A stretch of 64,000 bases of DNA from Sinonovacula constricta (taxonomy: Eukaryota > Mollusca > Bivalvia > Cardiida > Solecurtidae): positions 50,605,831 to 50,669,830 of the forward strand of contig CM017558.1 in assembly GCA_007844125.1 (NCBI GenBank). The letters are read 5' to 3'. Below are positions 37,601 through 49,677 of this stretch, piece by piece; position 1 is the first letter of the stretch, and the number at the start of each line of letters is the position of its first letter. A model generated the notes under the pieces. The model was not told the DNA's origin. It searched no databases and worked only from the letters and a program-made list of their open reading frames with translations. A program made the position numbers and the translations under genes.

Positions 37601-38127
37601 TGATGCTGACAAAGTTAAGATTTTCATTAATGATCATAACTTTTAACCAACATACAGCAAACATAAGGTAATGTGGTGTTTTAAGATTCATGATTGAAGC
37701 CATTCCCTTGCTAGATTTGATGAGTATTATAGTGCTATGTATATGTATCATAAACACACATATTGCCTATATGCCAAACATACCTTTCTAGAATCCACTT
37801 ATGGTGCAAGGCACATGTTTACAGTTTCATGCTGTTTTATTGTGGAGTTTATTGAAAGTGTTTATTTATTGACTATAAATAATCTAGCCCTTGTAAAAAG
37901 GTTGTGTTTATACCTGTGTCTTTCTGTTGTATATCATGATTCTTTTTATCATTATTGAAATTTATTTACATGTATTTGGGGTGGGGGTTTGTTGGATTCA
38001 ACTCCTTTAAACCCAACTTATACTCACCCAAATCAACACCTTGACAGTTATTCTCTAGTGGGTATAAGCAGAGGAACTGGAAGTCACCAGACAACTTCAG
38101 CCCTTCCCAACTTTGGCTCCAGATCCA
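34660..38127. other. Intron 2, no gene seen
   Basis: AT-rich with an (ATAAC)n-like microsatellite at about 36644-36692 and a degraded palindromic-element copy at about 37085-37160. Short ORFs lack splice context. Confidence 0.5.
36644..36692. repeat. Imperfect (ATAAC/ATAAT)n pentanucleotide repeat
   Basis: About ten pentamers of ataat, ataac and acaac in a row. Confidence 0.85.
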
Positions 38128-38600
38128 GCCTGCTTGTTAACTCCTCCCCAACTGTTTGGTTATTTGTGAACTCCTCCTGCTTGTTTACTCCTCCCCAACC
38201 GTTTTGTTATTTGTAAACTACTCCTACTTGTTAACTCCTCTCCAACCTTCAGTTATTTGTAAACTCCTCATTGTTAATTCCTCCTCAACAGTTTGGTTTT
38301 TGTAAACTCTTACTGCTTGTTAACTCCTCTCCAACTGTTTGGTTATTTGTGAACTCCTCCTACTTGTTAACTCCTCTCCAACCTTCAATTATTTGTAAAC
38401 TCCTGCTTGTTTACTCCTCCTCAACCATTTGGTTATTTGTAAACTCCTCCTACTTGTTAACTCCTCTTCAACCTTCAATTATTTGTAAACTCATGCTTGT
38501 TAACTCCTCCTCAACAGTTTTTTTTTTGTGAACTCCTCCTGCTTGTTAACTCCTCTCCAACCTTCAGTTATTTGTGAACTCCTTCTGCTTGTGAAGTTGT
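38128..38600 (+). repeat. 46-bp-class tandem repeat, CT-rich
   Basis: About 10 units sharing 'gcttgttaactcctc', 'ccaactgtttggttatttgt' and 'gaactcctcc', with unit lengths varying around 46 bp through small indels. Frames read through parts of it but break at the indels. Confidence 0.85.
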
Positions 38601-41600
38601 CTATCTGACTACCATGTTCAATCAGGATATTTGTGTGTATGTGTGAGGAGGGAGCGTGGGGTCCTCTATACCAAAATTTGCTAGACATCAATATGACATC
38701 ATTTTCACCCTCATCATTTTTTGTAAGTGTGTACAGGGCCCACCCTACATCATTTCTCTTGTAAAAAATAGGCAAGCACTGAAAGATCTCAGAAACTTTT
38801 GGCTAACTTCTCACCCATGTATAAGTTGCATTGTTACAAAAAGGCAAGAAAAGGCAAGAAGTGGTATGAGTCAGAGTCTGTCTGTGATATTTTCATGCAA
38901 TCAATGAAACCTGAGACTCGGTCAATACCAAAAGCTTCTGAGGTCTGCCATAGCCATCCTGCCATGCACATGTAGAGATGCCCTGCAGCATTCTGACAAT
39001 TATGTGCACTTATATTTCATAACACCTCAGTGAGTGTTGATTTCAAAAACATCATTTGCATACAAATGTCATTGTAAAGGAGATCTGTCAGTCAATCCTG
39101 GGTCTATATAGGGTTGCTGGCCAGTAGGCCAGAGCATGAAAATGGCAAAGATTCAAATCTTGGCCAACACCTTATAATTTGGTATCTATTGCCCTTTCCT
39201 GCACAACAGAAAGAGTGGATATAGATTGACTTAGGAGTTGATGAGTATACTTCCCAGCTATGATTTGCCAAACCCTTAAAAATGGTACAATGTGCTTCTC
39301 TTACTACTATATAATGGTATAATATACTCTTGGTTAGCCCATTGCTAAGATAATATTTGTTTTCGTTTATAGCATGATGTTACAAGCAAAAAACAGCCTT
39401 ACACCTGTTTCAAGTAGTCTGAGTCTTTATTTTTCCTAAAGATTATTAATAAAAGATGAGATAAACAAAACAACAATAATGTCATGTTTTTGGCCTACCT
39501 CCTCACCACTAGTACTGCCAGGAAATGTCACCATTTGCATCCACTACTTACAATAGGTTTAGGGTTTATGCATAGGTTCACTGTAGATGTAATTGCTGGC
39601 TATATACAACCAGTGCCTTTCCATTCTGAGGTAATGGCATGGAAACTCCGTCTTACAGGGATTTATGTTACAGACTTTGGCAATGGAGTTCTGTTAGAGG
39701 GATTTATGTTACAGACTTTGGCAATGGAGTTCTGCAAGAATAAGTATGTCTTTATTGACCACTGCTCATCATTACATGTGTACAACCCACAATAATACAC
39801 TCACATCAATATGAAATGGAATAAAAACATGATATACAGAATAAATGTGTTTGTAGGATTATTTTTTTTCCTAAAAGTTTTGTTTGGTCACGATTCAAAC
39901 TTGCAAAATAACTAATATTGAAAGGACAAGAACCTTACCACTAGACCAAGCTGTTGCTTTCTAGTTTTAGAGTTGTTTAGCTGTTGTTGTTTTTTTACAT
40001 ACTTCATTCTATACATTGTACGTGTATACTGTTAATGTAACTTTTTGTAAGTGAACATATTTACCATGAAATATTATTGAATCTCAGATTAATGAGAAAT
40101 TACCATTTGCTTTAGAATATACTAAAATTTCTTAGCAGAAAGTGGATAACCAAATGCACATTTCATAATTAATAACAGGTAATTATTTGTAACTAAAACT
40201 GATTTTACTATGGAAACCATGTTCATTAATTTTAGCTAAAGCATTTCTGAAAAGAAAAGATCTTTTAGCAAAGTCTTATTCAACAGAAATGGGAACTTCA
40301 TTTTTTCTTTGTCACAGTGACCTTGACCCAGTGAATCCATTGTACAATAAATAAATAAACAAATAATTTTTGCATAATTGTTTTGGACAAATTTACTACT
40401 GGTATGCCCATCTTTGGGCATGTACCTTATTTTTCTACATGTACAGTCTCACTCTATCATTTTGGAGGAGGGTGGGGAAATTAGCTGCCTTTCACACTGA
40501 TTTCTTTGTAAATAAATGATGGCAGAGATATATTTGCCTTAACCCAGGAGCAGTTTTCTGAACAAGACCATAATTTGACTTAATTTTGTAAGGTGTCAGT
40601 TAGATGAATGGATTAGTCGTGGGTTGGATATTTGGTGAGAAATAATTATCTGACAGCAGAGAAACGTTTCTATGGCAGGTTTGCTCATCAATCATCTCCA
40701 TGGTGATTGGATTCTGGGAGAAAAGGCTGTATTCAGCCATCATCCCTCTTAGTTGAGCCAAACACATTTCCTGTTTAGGATGCAGCTAATACGTTATCTC
40801 AGAAATATAATCAGCCATTAAGATACATGCATCAGCTTCACTAACTGGTGTAGCTAGTGTTGTTTGGGGTTATTTTCAAGTCAGTAAAAAATAAAAGTTT
40901 TTTTGGTGGGGAATAGTTATTAAAAATTAAAAATGATTTAAAAAAGGGTCCTTTGGTATTGTTTTTATTACTAGCATTTTATTTGTACAATAAAGTTTGA
41001 AAGTAAATTATGTTGGATTATTATTGAGTAAGCAAACAATAAATATTCTATAATTTTCATCCCACTATGTCACAGTGACTTGGGAGTCAGTACCTGGTGT
41101 GAGAGTTTAGTTGTAAAACAAAAGTTGGCTAACAGCATAAACTGTTTATGTTACTAACACTTCAAAATATGGATTGTTATTAGTTCGACTATTCTAGTAA
41201 TAGGGAATAGGGACTTACTCCACACCAATTGTTTACTCAGCATTGGTAGTAAGCATTAGTTGATAAAGTGTTGCATGCAATGCCATATCTCAGTTATCGC
41301 TGGACGTATTGGATTGACACTTCATCATGTAATTCTAGACCAGTAAGCTACTATTTCAAGGACACATTTACTCATTTTGTATAAACTTATTCAAATTACA
41401 GCCTTTTCTTGACTTAGAAATGTTTGATTAGTAAATTACAACAGTTGGCTTGGATTTCTTAAAATGACAGCCACTTTTAAATCTGGTTGCATATTTAGTT
41501 GAAACATGTTCCCATCCCTACTACCTATTCTTACCAAGAACTATTTAAATAATTTATTTAAATTTATCTAAAAACCTATCTTTTTTACCTTTGGTAGAAA

Positions 41601-41906
41601 AAAGTGGTTGCAAGTACTATGAAGCTAATATCATCATGATAAACAGTACAAAGATTGTAATGAAAGTATGTTTCCCTAGCGATCATATTTACTGATATTA
41701 ACAGGTAAAATAATTCCATGTCGACGTTGTAAGTTATAGGATGCTTATTTGACCTTGGAAATCCTGTTGCAGGCTAAAGTTTGAGTTGCATGTACAATCA
41801 TACATCATACTATCATGCACTTACACAGTATAGTGGTCTGTCCTGTAACATCTCTTGTGAGGCCTTTATTATAGTTTAATCTTATGACTTATTTCTGTGT
41901 TTTCAG
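38601..41906. other. Intron 2, last part
   Basis: No exon is supported. A 41-bp direct duplication (gatttatgttacagactttg, then gcaatggagttctg) lies at about 39660-39740. Old repeat debris is near 39100-39250. Confidence 0.5.
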
Positions 41907-41985
41907 GACCTGTTTACAACCAACTGGAAGTCAGGTGTAGCATCAGTGAAAACAGGCAGAAGTTCTTCAGCAGGAAGTCTCACAG
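41907..41985 (+). CDS. CRACD-like gene, coding exon 3
   Basis: Acceptor gtgttttcag and donor GTATGT bound 26 codons plus one base: DLFTTNWKSGVAS, then VKTGRSSSAGSLT (residues 58-83). It starts in phase 0 after exon 2 and ends in phase 1, giving the G that completes the split Asp codon at the start of exon 4. The sequence is basic and serine-rich with no membrane segment; S/T sites near basic residues could be phosphorylated (inference). Confidence 0.82.
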
Positions 41986-44305
41986 GTATGTGGCTGGATT
42001 TAAACCCTAAAGCTTCTAGATTTGTTCATAGAATATAGCCCATATTTATTCTAAATGATTTTCTAACAATTTCATACAAAGGTTACATGAAGTATTGCTT
42101 GACTTTACAGTAAAAAGTATTGATCCTTATCAGATAGCTACCTATTGTTTTTACTCACAGCCTGCAAAAGATGCATTGATCAGGCCTTTGCAGAAATAGC
42201 AATATAACAAATATCCATCGGGCAAGCAAAATTATTCATTATATAAAAAACCATCTTAAAATCATCAGGTAGCTGCCAGGTACTGCTCTATACACATATT
42301 GACCATCATTGTGTCATAAATTAATCTTTGTTTCACCAAATGTTGTAAATGTTTCATAAATATTGTAAATTGTATGGGAAATTAAAGCAAAATGTAGGGT
42401 GGTCAGTGTATGAATATTTATTATTATATTTATGGTTTTAACTATAATAGCATAAAAAAACAATGTATGACAAGATACCATACATGTTACACAATATAAA
42501 GATGAATAGATGGGCTAGTTGACCAAAAGCACAGTGTGTTGTTTATCAACAAATACATAGACAGAGTCTGATCTTCATTCCAAATCCATTCTTTTCATAT
42601 ATTTACCCAGTTTACTAAGTTTCATGTCAAACTAAAGCATTGCCATGTCTGTTTGTCAAGAACAATCAAAGGTATGAGAGTTTGTACACTAGAGCTGTGG
42701 TCACTCGCAGAGGTTTATAAACACACCAACTCATGATGAAATTCATAAAATTGCAACTTAATTGAGTAGATAATTTAAGGGACTGTGATCATCATCCAAT
42801 ACAGCATGGTGATCCAATGCTTTAAATCACATAGTAGCTCAGTGTCTTCTTTATTTTACATAGAATATTCCCTCCTTTCCAATGTAAAGGGAATTTACTC
42901 TAAATATTAAAAAAACACTACCTTCTTACCTCCCTTGTGGGTAGGTATTTGGTATATAGCTACTGCTGAAATGTAAAATTTTCCCAATTTTAAAAACTTT
43001 AGAAAAACACTTCTGATGGAAGCATCCAAATAAAATGGAATCTTATTGAGATCAGAATTTATGAAAAGTAAGCAAATTAAAAAAAAAAATTATTATTTTT
43101 CTTATATAAAGTTTATGGAATTATCTTCCCACAAGGGAGATAATTGAAACATTTCTTTCATTTTGACATACGGGAATACATTGAATATACCAACAAAATG
43201 ATGTGTCAGCAGATTTATTCATAGTAGACAGTACATTTGTAAAATTGCGATCCGAAATGTTATGATTTGACTATATATTTAGCTAAACCAGCTCCCAGTA
43301 CTAGTTGTTGGTACCAATTGCTGCATTTTCTGTCAATAAGTTTGTTAAATTTGCATGTAGTTTGTAAACAAAAACAATAACTTTGAATTGCTTAGAATAG
43401 CATGCTATGAGTAAAATAAATCCAAATTATTGAAAGTCCAAGTTCAATCTTCTGTAAAGAAACTCAAGTACATTGTTTCATTATCCTTGCATAGAATTAA
43501 ACCCTTGCTTCATGTCAAAACTACACGTATTTCTGAGGATACACATACGTCTTCCGACTAGAGTTGGATCCCATAACCAGACATTACTAAGTTTATTCCG
43601 GGACTTGTTCTGTGTGTCACTGGTGTGCAGTCTGTTGTGGCCACAATGTGGTGGTATTGGTCCAATTGATTATTCTTAATACAGGTCAGTTTAGTTCTAG
43701 TGGGAGACACAGTTGTGACGGATGACTGCTTTAAAAACATGATGAATTCCAGCAATGTATTGTGTTGGTCATAGTCTGTCATGTCTTATTAAAATTATTT
43801 CATAAAAAAGTTATCTTCACACATATAGAATGCTGTATATAATATACATATGTAATAATATATGCTGCCTTGTATAAAATGTATGCAACTGTAAAGGTTA
43901 TACAGTAAAAACAAAGTTATCTGCATTATTGGTTTGAAAATAATTGAAATTTTGTTCAAAATAAGAATGAATTTGAAGATTATTAATTTAAACATAACGA
44001 TCCAAGGGTCAGTGTCAAGCACAATGTCATTACCTCTTTTTTTTTAATTCTTGCTTTTTAAGGCTTGATGATATTTAAAAGCTTTACATATGTTTGTTTG
44101 TTTTTAAGTGCAGCCATTAATTGTCATTATTCGGAGACAGATATCTTGTCTGATATGTTATCCTTATAGATATTAAGATTATGATGATGATGAAGATAAG
44201 GATGATGATGATGATGATGATGAAGATGATGATAGAGGGGACAATAATCAAGAAGATAATATAAATTATGTTGAAGATTAGGAGAACTATAATTTTTCAC
44301 TTCAG
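41986..44305. other. Intron 3
   Basis: AT-rich, about 2.3 kb. A GAT-trinucleotide microsatellite lies at 44172-44235, ending about 70 bp before the exon 4 acceptor. No other feature is seen. Confidence 0.6.
44172..44235 (+). repeat. (GAT)n / (GATGAA)n microsatellite
   Basis: A run of about 20 GAT-like triplets with a few GAA/AAG interruptions, just upstream of the exon 4 acceptor region. Confidence 0.9.
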
Positions 44306-44439
44306 ACATCACCTCTGACATGGACTTTGAGTCAGTGCAGGGGACTATGTACCTGAGCAATGAGGCTGCCAAACACAGGATCTCAGTGAAGCCAAAGTCT
44401 CGCAGACTGTCTTCCAAAGTGTCCATGAGGTCTCGAGAG
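44306..44439 (+). CDS. CRACD-like gene, coding exon 4 (CPI-like motif)
   Basis: Bounded by cacttcag and GTATGG. With the G from exon 3 it reads D-ITSDMDFESVQGTMYLSNE, then AAKHRISVKPKSRRLSSK and VSMRSRE (residues 84-128). The core A-K-H-R-I-S-V-K-P-K (A105 to K114) has the spacing of the CPI consensus L-x-H-x-T-x-x-R-P-K, by which CARMIL, CD2AP and CRACD-type proteins bind and inhibit actin capping protein. H107 and the K112-P113-K114 triplet are kept. The preceding Y-L-x-x-E-A-A-K-H wording recalls vertebrate CRACD/CRACDL. This is the main reason for the family call; it is from memory, without a search. The predicted site of action is the actin cytoskeleton. Confidence 0.82.
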
Positions 44440-45501
44440 GTATGGACAGCCATGTTTTCTGGGCCCTTTACAATGTTTTTCATTTTGGGCACTGCACATT
44501 TTCTTTTGTCTTGATAACTGTAATATGATTAATTTTAAACTAAAGGGGACACAGATCTTTCACATTTTAATAACACCTCTCCACTGTCCCCTAACCAGAA
44601 TGAACAAATTCTTTTGTAGTAACTATCTTGGGCAATGAGCTGTAGCTAGCTATGGCCAAGGACTCGCAGCTCATGGTTGGTCTAGGATTTGAAGTAGGAA
44701 CTAACAACTTTACTACTAGAACATGGACACCTAATATCACTTCATTGCCTAAACAGGGAGCCATTTCAATAAAGGAAACCTCTGTAACGTGAATTGGTTT
44801 CAAGTAAAGTGTTGTTATTGCAAAGCTGTGGTGTCTGGGAGCTTAATTAGACAAAGCTATAGGTGAATTTTTTTGAGTTATCAGGCATAAAATTGCAACA
44901 ACCGAAGACTGACACAGCCTTGCCTTTATCACATGTTTTCAGATAGATAAGAAAGGATACCTAGAGGCATTAGAAAATATATGTACTTTTTTTTATTCAT
45001 GAGAAAAAAGTGTAAGTACATGCCTACAATGCCCATTTATCTTGGCCTCTGGTCAGACATGTTTAACATCTAATTACTTAATTGTTTGTTCATGTGCGAA
45101 ACTGTTTTTTAGTTTCTTGTTTAAACAGAAATTATTTTTTTAATTTCTGTTATACTTAAAGTGAGCTGAGTGTTTGATTCATGCATTTTTTTTGTCATGT
45201 CAGAATTTCACCTTTCAAGTTTTAACAAACATAATCTAAAAGTGGAATAGACATTTAAAATAATGATTTTAGTCTGTAATTAAATTGGCTATAAGGCCCT
45301 ATTTAACTGTTTTAATTAAGGTAAGTGGTTGTGTAGGTTTTTTTTATAAAAAATATTTCATATTTTTAAAACTTAAGAATATGTGTCTCTTAAATGAATT
45401 TAAGGTTAGTGTCTGAGCTGTGAGTCAACACTGTAATAATGACATAAATAAGTCTGTGATATATCTTGACATAAATAATAAAACAACATTTCTCCCTACA
45501 G
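44440..45501. other. Intron 4
   Basis: AT-rich, about 1.06 kb. The patch 44590-44810 looks like an old dispersed repeat (gctatggccaaggactcgca). No exon is seen. Confidence 0.6.
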
Positions 45502-45577
45502 AAACCCAATACCAAGAAATTACCTGAAGTACAGGAGGAGACTTCTCCCAGTAAAACTGCCATCTCTGAACCTAAAG
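45502..45577 (+). CDS. CRACD-like gene, coding exon 5
   Basis: Acceptor tctccctacag and donor GTACAT bound 25 codons plus one base: KPNTKKLPEVQEETSPSK, then TAISEPK (residues 129-153). It enters in phase 0 from exon 4 and leaves in phase 1, so its last G joins TG of exon 6 as Val154. It is charged and disordered, linking the CPI-like segment to the long disordered region. Confidence 0.8.
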
Positions 45578-45689
45578 GTACATAAATTGTATGAAACCAT
45601 CTTGTCAATTTACAACAGGTTTTGGGCTTTGCTTATGGGGACTTTGTGTACACTGGAACTGACATGAAAGCAAGACATGTCAATGGCTT

Positions 45690-46262
45690 TTCGTGCCCTG
45701 AGACAGACATGTCAATGGCTTTGTTTGCCGTGAGACAGACATGGGAGGTAGACATGTCAATGGTTTTGTGTGCCCTGAGACAGACATGGGAGGTAGACAT
45801 ATAAATGGTTTTGTGTGCCCTGAGACAGACATGGGAGGTAGACATGTCAATGGTTTTGTGTGCCCTGAGACAGACATGGGAGGTAGACATGTCAATGGTT
45901 TTGTGTGCCCTGAGACAGACATGGGAGGTAGACATGTCAATGGCTTTGTGTGCCCTGAGACAGACATGGGAGGTATACATGTCAATGGTTTTGTGTGCCC
46001 TGAGACAGACATGGGAGGTAGACATGTCAATGGCTTTGTTTGCCCTGAGACAGACATGGGAGGTAGACATGTCAATGGCTTTGTGTGCCTTGAGACAGAC
46101 ATGGGAGGTAGGCATGTCTCTGGCTTTGTGTGCCCTGAGACAGACATGGGAGGTAGGCATGTCAATGGCTTTGTGTGCCCTGAGACAGACATGGGAGGTA
46201 TACATGTCAATGGTTTTGTGTGCCCAGAGACAGACATGGGAGGTAGGCATGTCAATGGCTTG
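45690..46262 (+). repeat. 45-bp minisatellite in intron 5, open on both strands
   Basis: About 12.5 units of cagacatgggaggtagacat followed by gtcaatggttttgtgtgccc and tgaga. 45 is a multiple of three, so several frames stay open on both strands (196-214 codons, such as G-G-R-H-V-N-G-F-V-C-P-E-T-D-M on plus). Units differ only by a few substitutions. It lies between coding exons 5 and 6, about 110 bp after the exon 5 donor, and is not part of the phased reading frame. Confidence 0.95.
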
Positions 46263-46624
46263 TGTGCCATGTGTCTGGCTTTGTGTGCCCTGGAATGGAC
46301 CTGGAAACTAATGTCAATATTTGACTGGGATTCTACCTTATTCTCTGTCAGTCTAGAAAATTATTTTTCACTTGTTGTAATTTAATTCTGACTACATATT
46401 TCTGTCATTTTTGTTTCATGTTTTTCCTTTGCATGCGGTTAAATAACTTTCAGATAAAATAAAGTTGTGTTTACCAGTCTTTAACTTACAGATAAACAAA
46501 ATTTTCTGTGAACAATTCTTTGAACTTACAGGTAAACTAAAATAATCTTTCTGATTTATTTCTGTGCCTCCAAGTAAACAGATGGTGTTTTGCCAGTCTT
46601 TGAACCTTATGTAAACAAATTGAG

Positions 46625-46942
46625 GTCACCGGACATGGTAGCGCAATCTGTAGAGCATTGGTTTCAGGTATGGGGAGCTCCAGGTTCAATCCTGTACCAT
46701 GACATACCAGTCATTAAAATTGGTAGTGGTATAACTCCCTTGCTAATGCTCAAGCAAGTATAAAGGTAGTTCCACAACTGGTTGGCCCGGTGTCAAGATA
46801 ATGTGTCTTGGTATGGTATTATGCCAAGTGTTCATGACATGCTATACACTGTGAAGGCAGCACTATATCTGCTTTAAGTGAACAACGTCTCCAGATAACT
46901 GAAATACTGTTGATGGGATGATTAACCCAATAAATGTAAACA
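46625..46942 (+). mobile_element. tRNA-derived SINE, family 1, full-length with 13-bp TSD
   Basis: Plus-strand copy of the element at 4795-5111: head gtcaccggacatggtagcgc, degenerate B box (caggttcaatcct), body, and tail ending gatgattaacccaataaatg. It is flanked by taaacaaattgag at 46612-46624 and 46943-46955. It sits in intron 5 of the CRACD-like gene. Confidence 0.85.
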
Positions 46943-46955
46943 TAAACAAATTGAG

Positions 46956-47605
46956 TTCAACTGCCTTAAACCTAATGACACTGTATTATAGATGTTTCTG
47001 TATCTACAGATGAACAAAATTGTATAAACTAGTCTTGTAACCTACAAGTGGACATGTTTCTAAATGTGTCTAAAGTGGCTTTGTTGTAGCCTAAAAAGTT
47101 GTTTTCAACTAGTCTGTCCAAGATATATAAATCTATGGACCATCAAATAATGTTTTATTAATAATTGAATGAAACCTGCTTTGCACATGAATGAAAATGT
47201 AGGTTAACTATAAATTAAGTAGTTCTTAAGCCTGAAGATCCCATTTTCATAGTCTGGAGACAAAATTGTTTTTGATACACTTGGAAACTAAATGATGTGA
47301 TCGTAGCTTTGCAAAAAAATAGGCTTATTTTCAACATTCCTCTCGCATTGAAGAGCACCCTTGGTTGAGTGGTAGTCACTTGCTGGTAACCCCTCTTACT
47401 GCTCTGCCTCTCACCTCATGGATACAAGTCCTAGTTTGGGCAAAAGACTTCATGTGGGAAGTTTTTGTGTGTCATGCCGGTGGTTTGTCCTAGGCATTCG
47501 TTTAGGGTATTGCTCCATCAAATAGCTATATGTTTCTGTTATAACCATAGTTTGCTGTTGGCATGTATTCCAATACCAAAACAAAACATTCCTTATGTTT
47601 TTCAG
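46956..47605. other. Intron 5, last part
   Basis: AT-rich. A repeat-like patch at 47345-47470 (gagtggtagtcacttgctgg ... ctcatggatacaagtcctag) resembles a decayed tRNA-derived head. Nothing else is seen before the acceptor at 47605. Confidence 0.5.
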
Positions 47606-49677
47606 TGGAAGCCAAATCTGCTGCAGTGGCTGCCAGTGCCCCACCCGGACCTTCTAATGTCAGCCACAAGACTGTCCTGTCCACCACCATTCCTGTCAGC
47701 AATCCTGGCTTCAACAGAACCAGCGTAGTCATGCTGTCTGATCCCAAGGAGATCCCCCAGGCCACCAAATCCCAAGAGGACTCTGAGACAGTTCGACCAA
47801 GGCCTATGTCCCCTCTCTCCACCAGTCCAATGTCAGCCTCTATGTTACAGGAAGTTAAGCTTCGCCCAAGACCAACTTCTGGAAAGTTTGACAGTGTTGA
47901 TGTCAATAAGGAACCTCCACAAGAGCCAAAGAATGAACTAGCTAAAGCATTCACAAGGGCCAAGAGGATATCTAGGAAGTTTGAGGAGAGTGGTACTTTT
48001 GTAGATAGTGCAGCAGTGAAACCTGTGTCAGTTGAAGTGAACAAGGATGCTGAAAGTAAGAAACCAGATGTTAATACTAAAAATATAAACATAGCCTTAG
48101 CAAGCCAAGAGAAGAAGGTTGTTACTGATTTATCAGATGTTAGCTCAAAATCGGAACCATCAAATGCCCCAATGGGTGTTGCCACTTCACCAGAAGTGTC
48201 CACTAACACTGGAGTCAGTTTTGTTCTTAAGAAAGAACCTTTGAAACCAGCCAGTAAAGAAACAGAAAAGCCAAAGCTCTCCACTATTGAAGCCAAAGAT
48301 TTCCCAATTGTTCAAATGAAAGAAACTCCTCAGCTGGATAAGAAGTCTACTAATGTAGTTGTAACAAGTTCTACTGAACAGAAGTCACCAACTGCTGAAA
48401 AAGTAGAAATAGTTCCACCAGCTGAAGCTGCACCAGAAAATCAATCACCTGTTAAGCAAACGTTTGGCTCTCCTGAAAAGTTAGCATCCCCAAGAGAAGA
48501 GTACAGGTTAAAGAGAGCAGTTCGCAGCAAGACTCTGCCAGTGTCAAAAGAAATGGTTGACAAAGCTGAAGGTCCTGAGATTGCCAAACAACAGAAGACT
48601 GTGTTAGAGAAGAGGGCAGGTAGTCCACCATTGGAGTCCAAAATAAGAGAGGACTATGAAAATGTGGTCATAAATGCAAGACCAATTCAGCCGAAAAGGG
48701 CATCTTGGGCCCCATCTGGTGGAGCTTCATCCCAAACTTTAGCTGAACCTATCTGGGTAACCAAGAGTCGCATCAGGAAGACAGAGGAGGACAAAAAGGC
48801 TAAAGAGCTCAAAAATGATAACAATAAGAAAGAGATTATTAAAGAAGACATTCAAACAAGCAATCAACCGGTTGCTTCTGTGACAGTAGCAGCAGCCAAA
48901 AATGAAACTGCCATTGAGGCTAAATTGCCAGAAAAGTCTACAGTTGTGAATGACGGGAAACCAGTTAGGTCCTGGGCTCAAACACATAGTGCTAGACCCT
49001 TTGAGAAGACTGCTTCACAGTCGAGTGTTAAACCAGTTAGTGCATTGAGCAGTTCTATGAAAACTTCCTTTGATAAGCCAAGTGTTCCAACTGCGAAACC
49101 AACCCTCAGTGCTGGCACTACCCCAGTTCCTGCTTCAAACTCTTTGAGTTCTAAAACTCCCTCTAGCGTACGACCAGCCTTTGACAGCAGTAAACTAAAT
49201 CAGGGATCTCCTGCTAAGACAAATGTATTTGAAAGGTCACTTTCCCAAAAGAGCTCCAGTGTAACTATGAAACCTTCAACAACTGCTTCCACTATTTCGA
49301 CTAAGCCACCTCCCATTACAACCATACCAAGTGTAGCAAAGCCAGCATTAGACTCTAACAAGCCTTCCATTTCGCCTATTAAACTTCATGGAAGTGTAAA
49401 TAAGAGTGTTAAACAAGATAGCAATAGCACTGATGTGAAGAATGTTGTTACACCAGATAATAAAAAAGTGGAAGTGGAGAGGAAGAAGGAATCTTCAGTG
49501 AATCTTTCCCCAGCAAAGCAAGTGTTAGGCAATAAGCCTGAAACAACAACTTCCTCAGTCCCTGCTTGGAAACAGAATCTTCGCAAAAACAACACGAGCC
49601 TTGTTGCACCGAGTGTCAACATTGAGATAATTGATAAAGATACAGACAAGAAGGAACCAGAGAAGAAAGTGTCTGAG
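47606..49677 (+). CDS. CRACD-like gene, large coding exon 6 (disordered region)
   Basis: A long exon of 690 codons plus two bases, between acceptor ttatgtttttcag and donor GTAAGT, coding residues 154-844. Composition is dominated by S, T, P, K and E, with no membrane segment or globular fold visible: an intrinsically disordered scaffold. Landmarks: a basic patch E-Y-R-L-K-R-A-V-R-S-K-T-L-P at residues 452-465; a tryptophan motif A-E-P-I-W-V-T-K-S at 533-541, recalling the EPxW motif of CRACD/CRACDL; W808 in S-V-P-A-W-K-Q-N-L-R-K; and proline/serine-rich stretches (about 620-760) rich in SP and TP sites. Vertebrate CRACD-type proteins are also long and disordered. The antisense frame at 47526-48296 is a shadow. 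Family assignment is by the CPI motif and these words, from memory. Confidence 0.9.

Noticed and set aside
45633..46385. Overlapping 168-214 codon ORFs on both strands
   Set aside because: Product of the 45-bp tandem repeat in intron 5; the phased exons on either side skip it.
47526..48296. 256-codon minus-strand ORF
   Set aside because: Antisense shadow of the large exon 6, whose plus-strand frame fits the splice phases.
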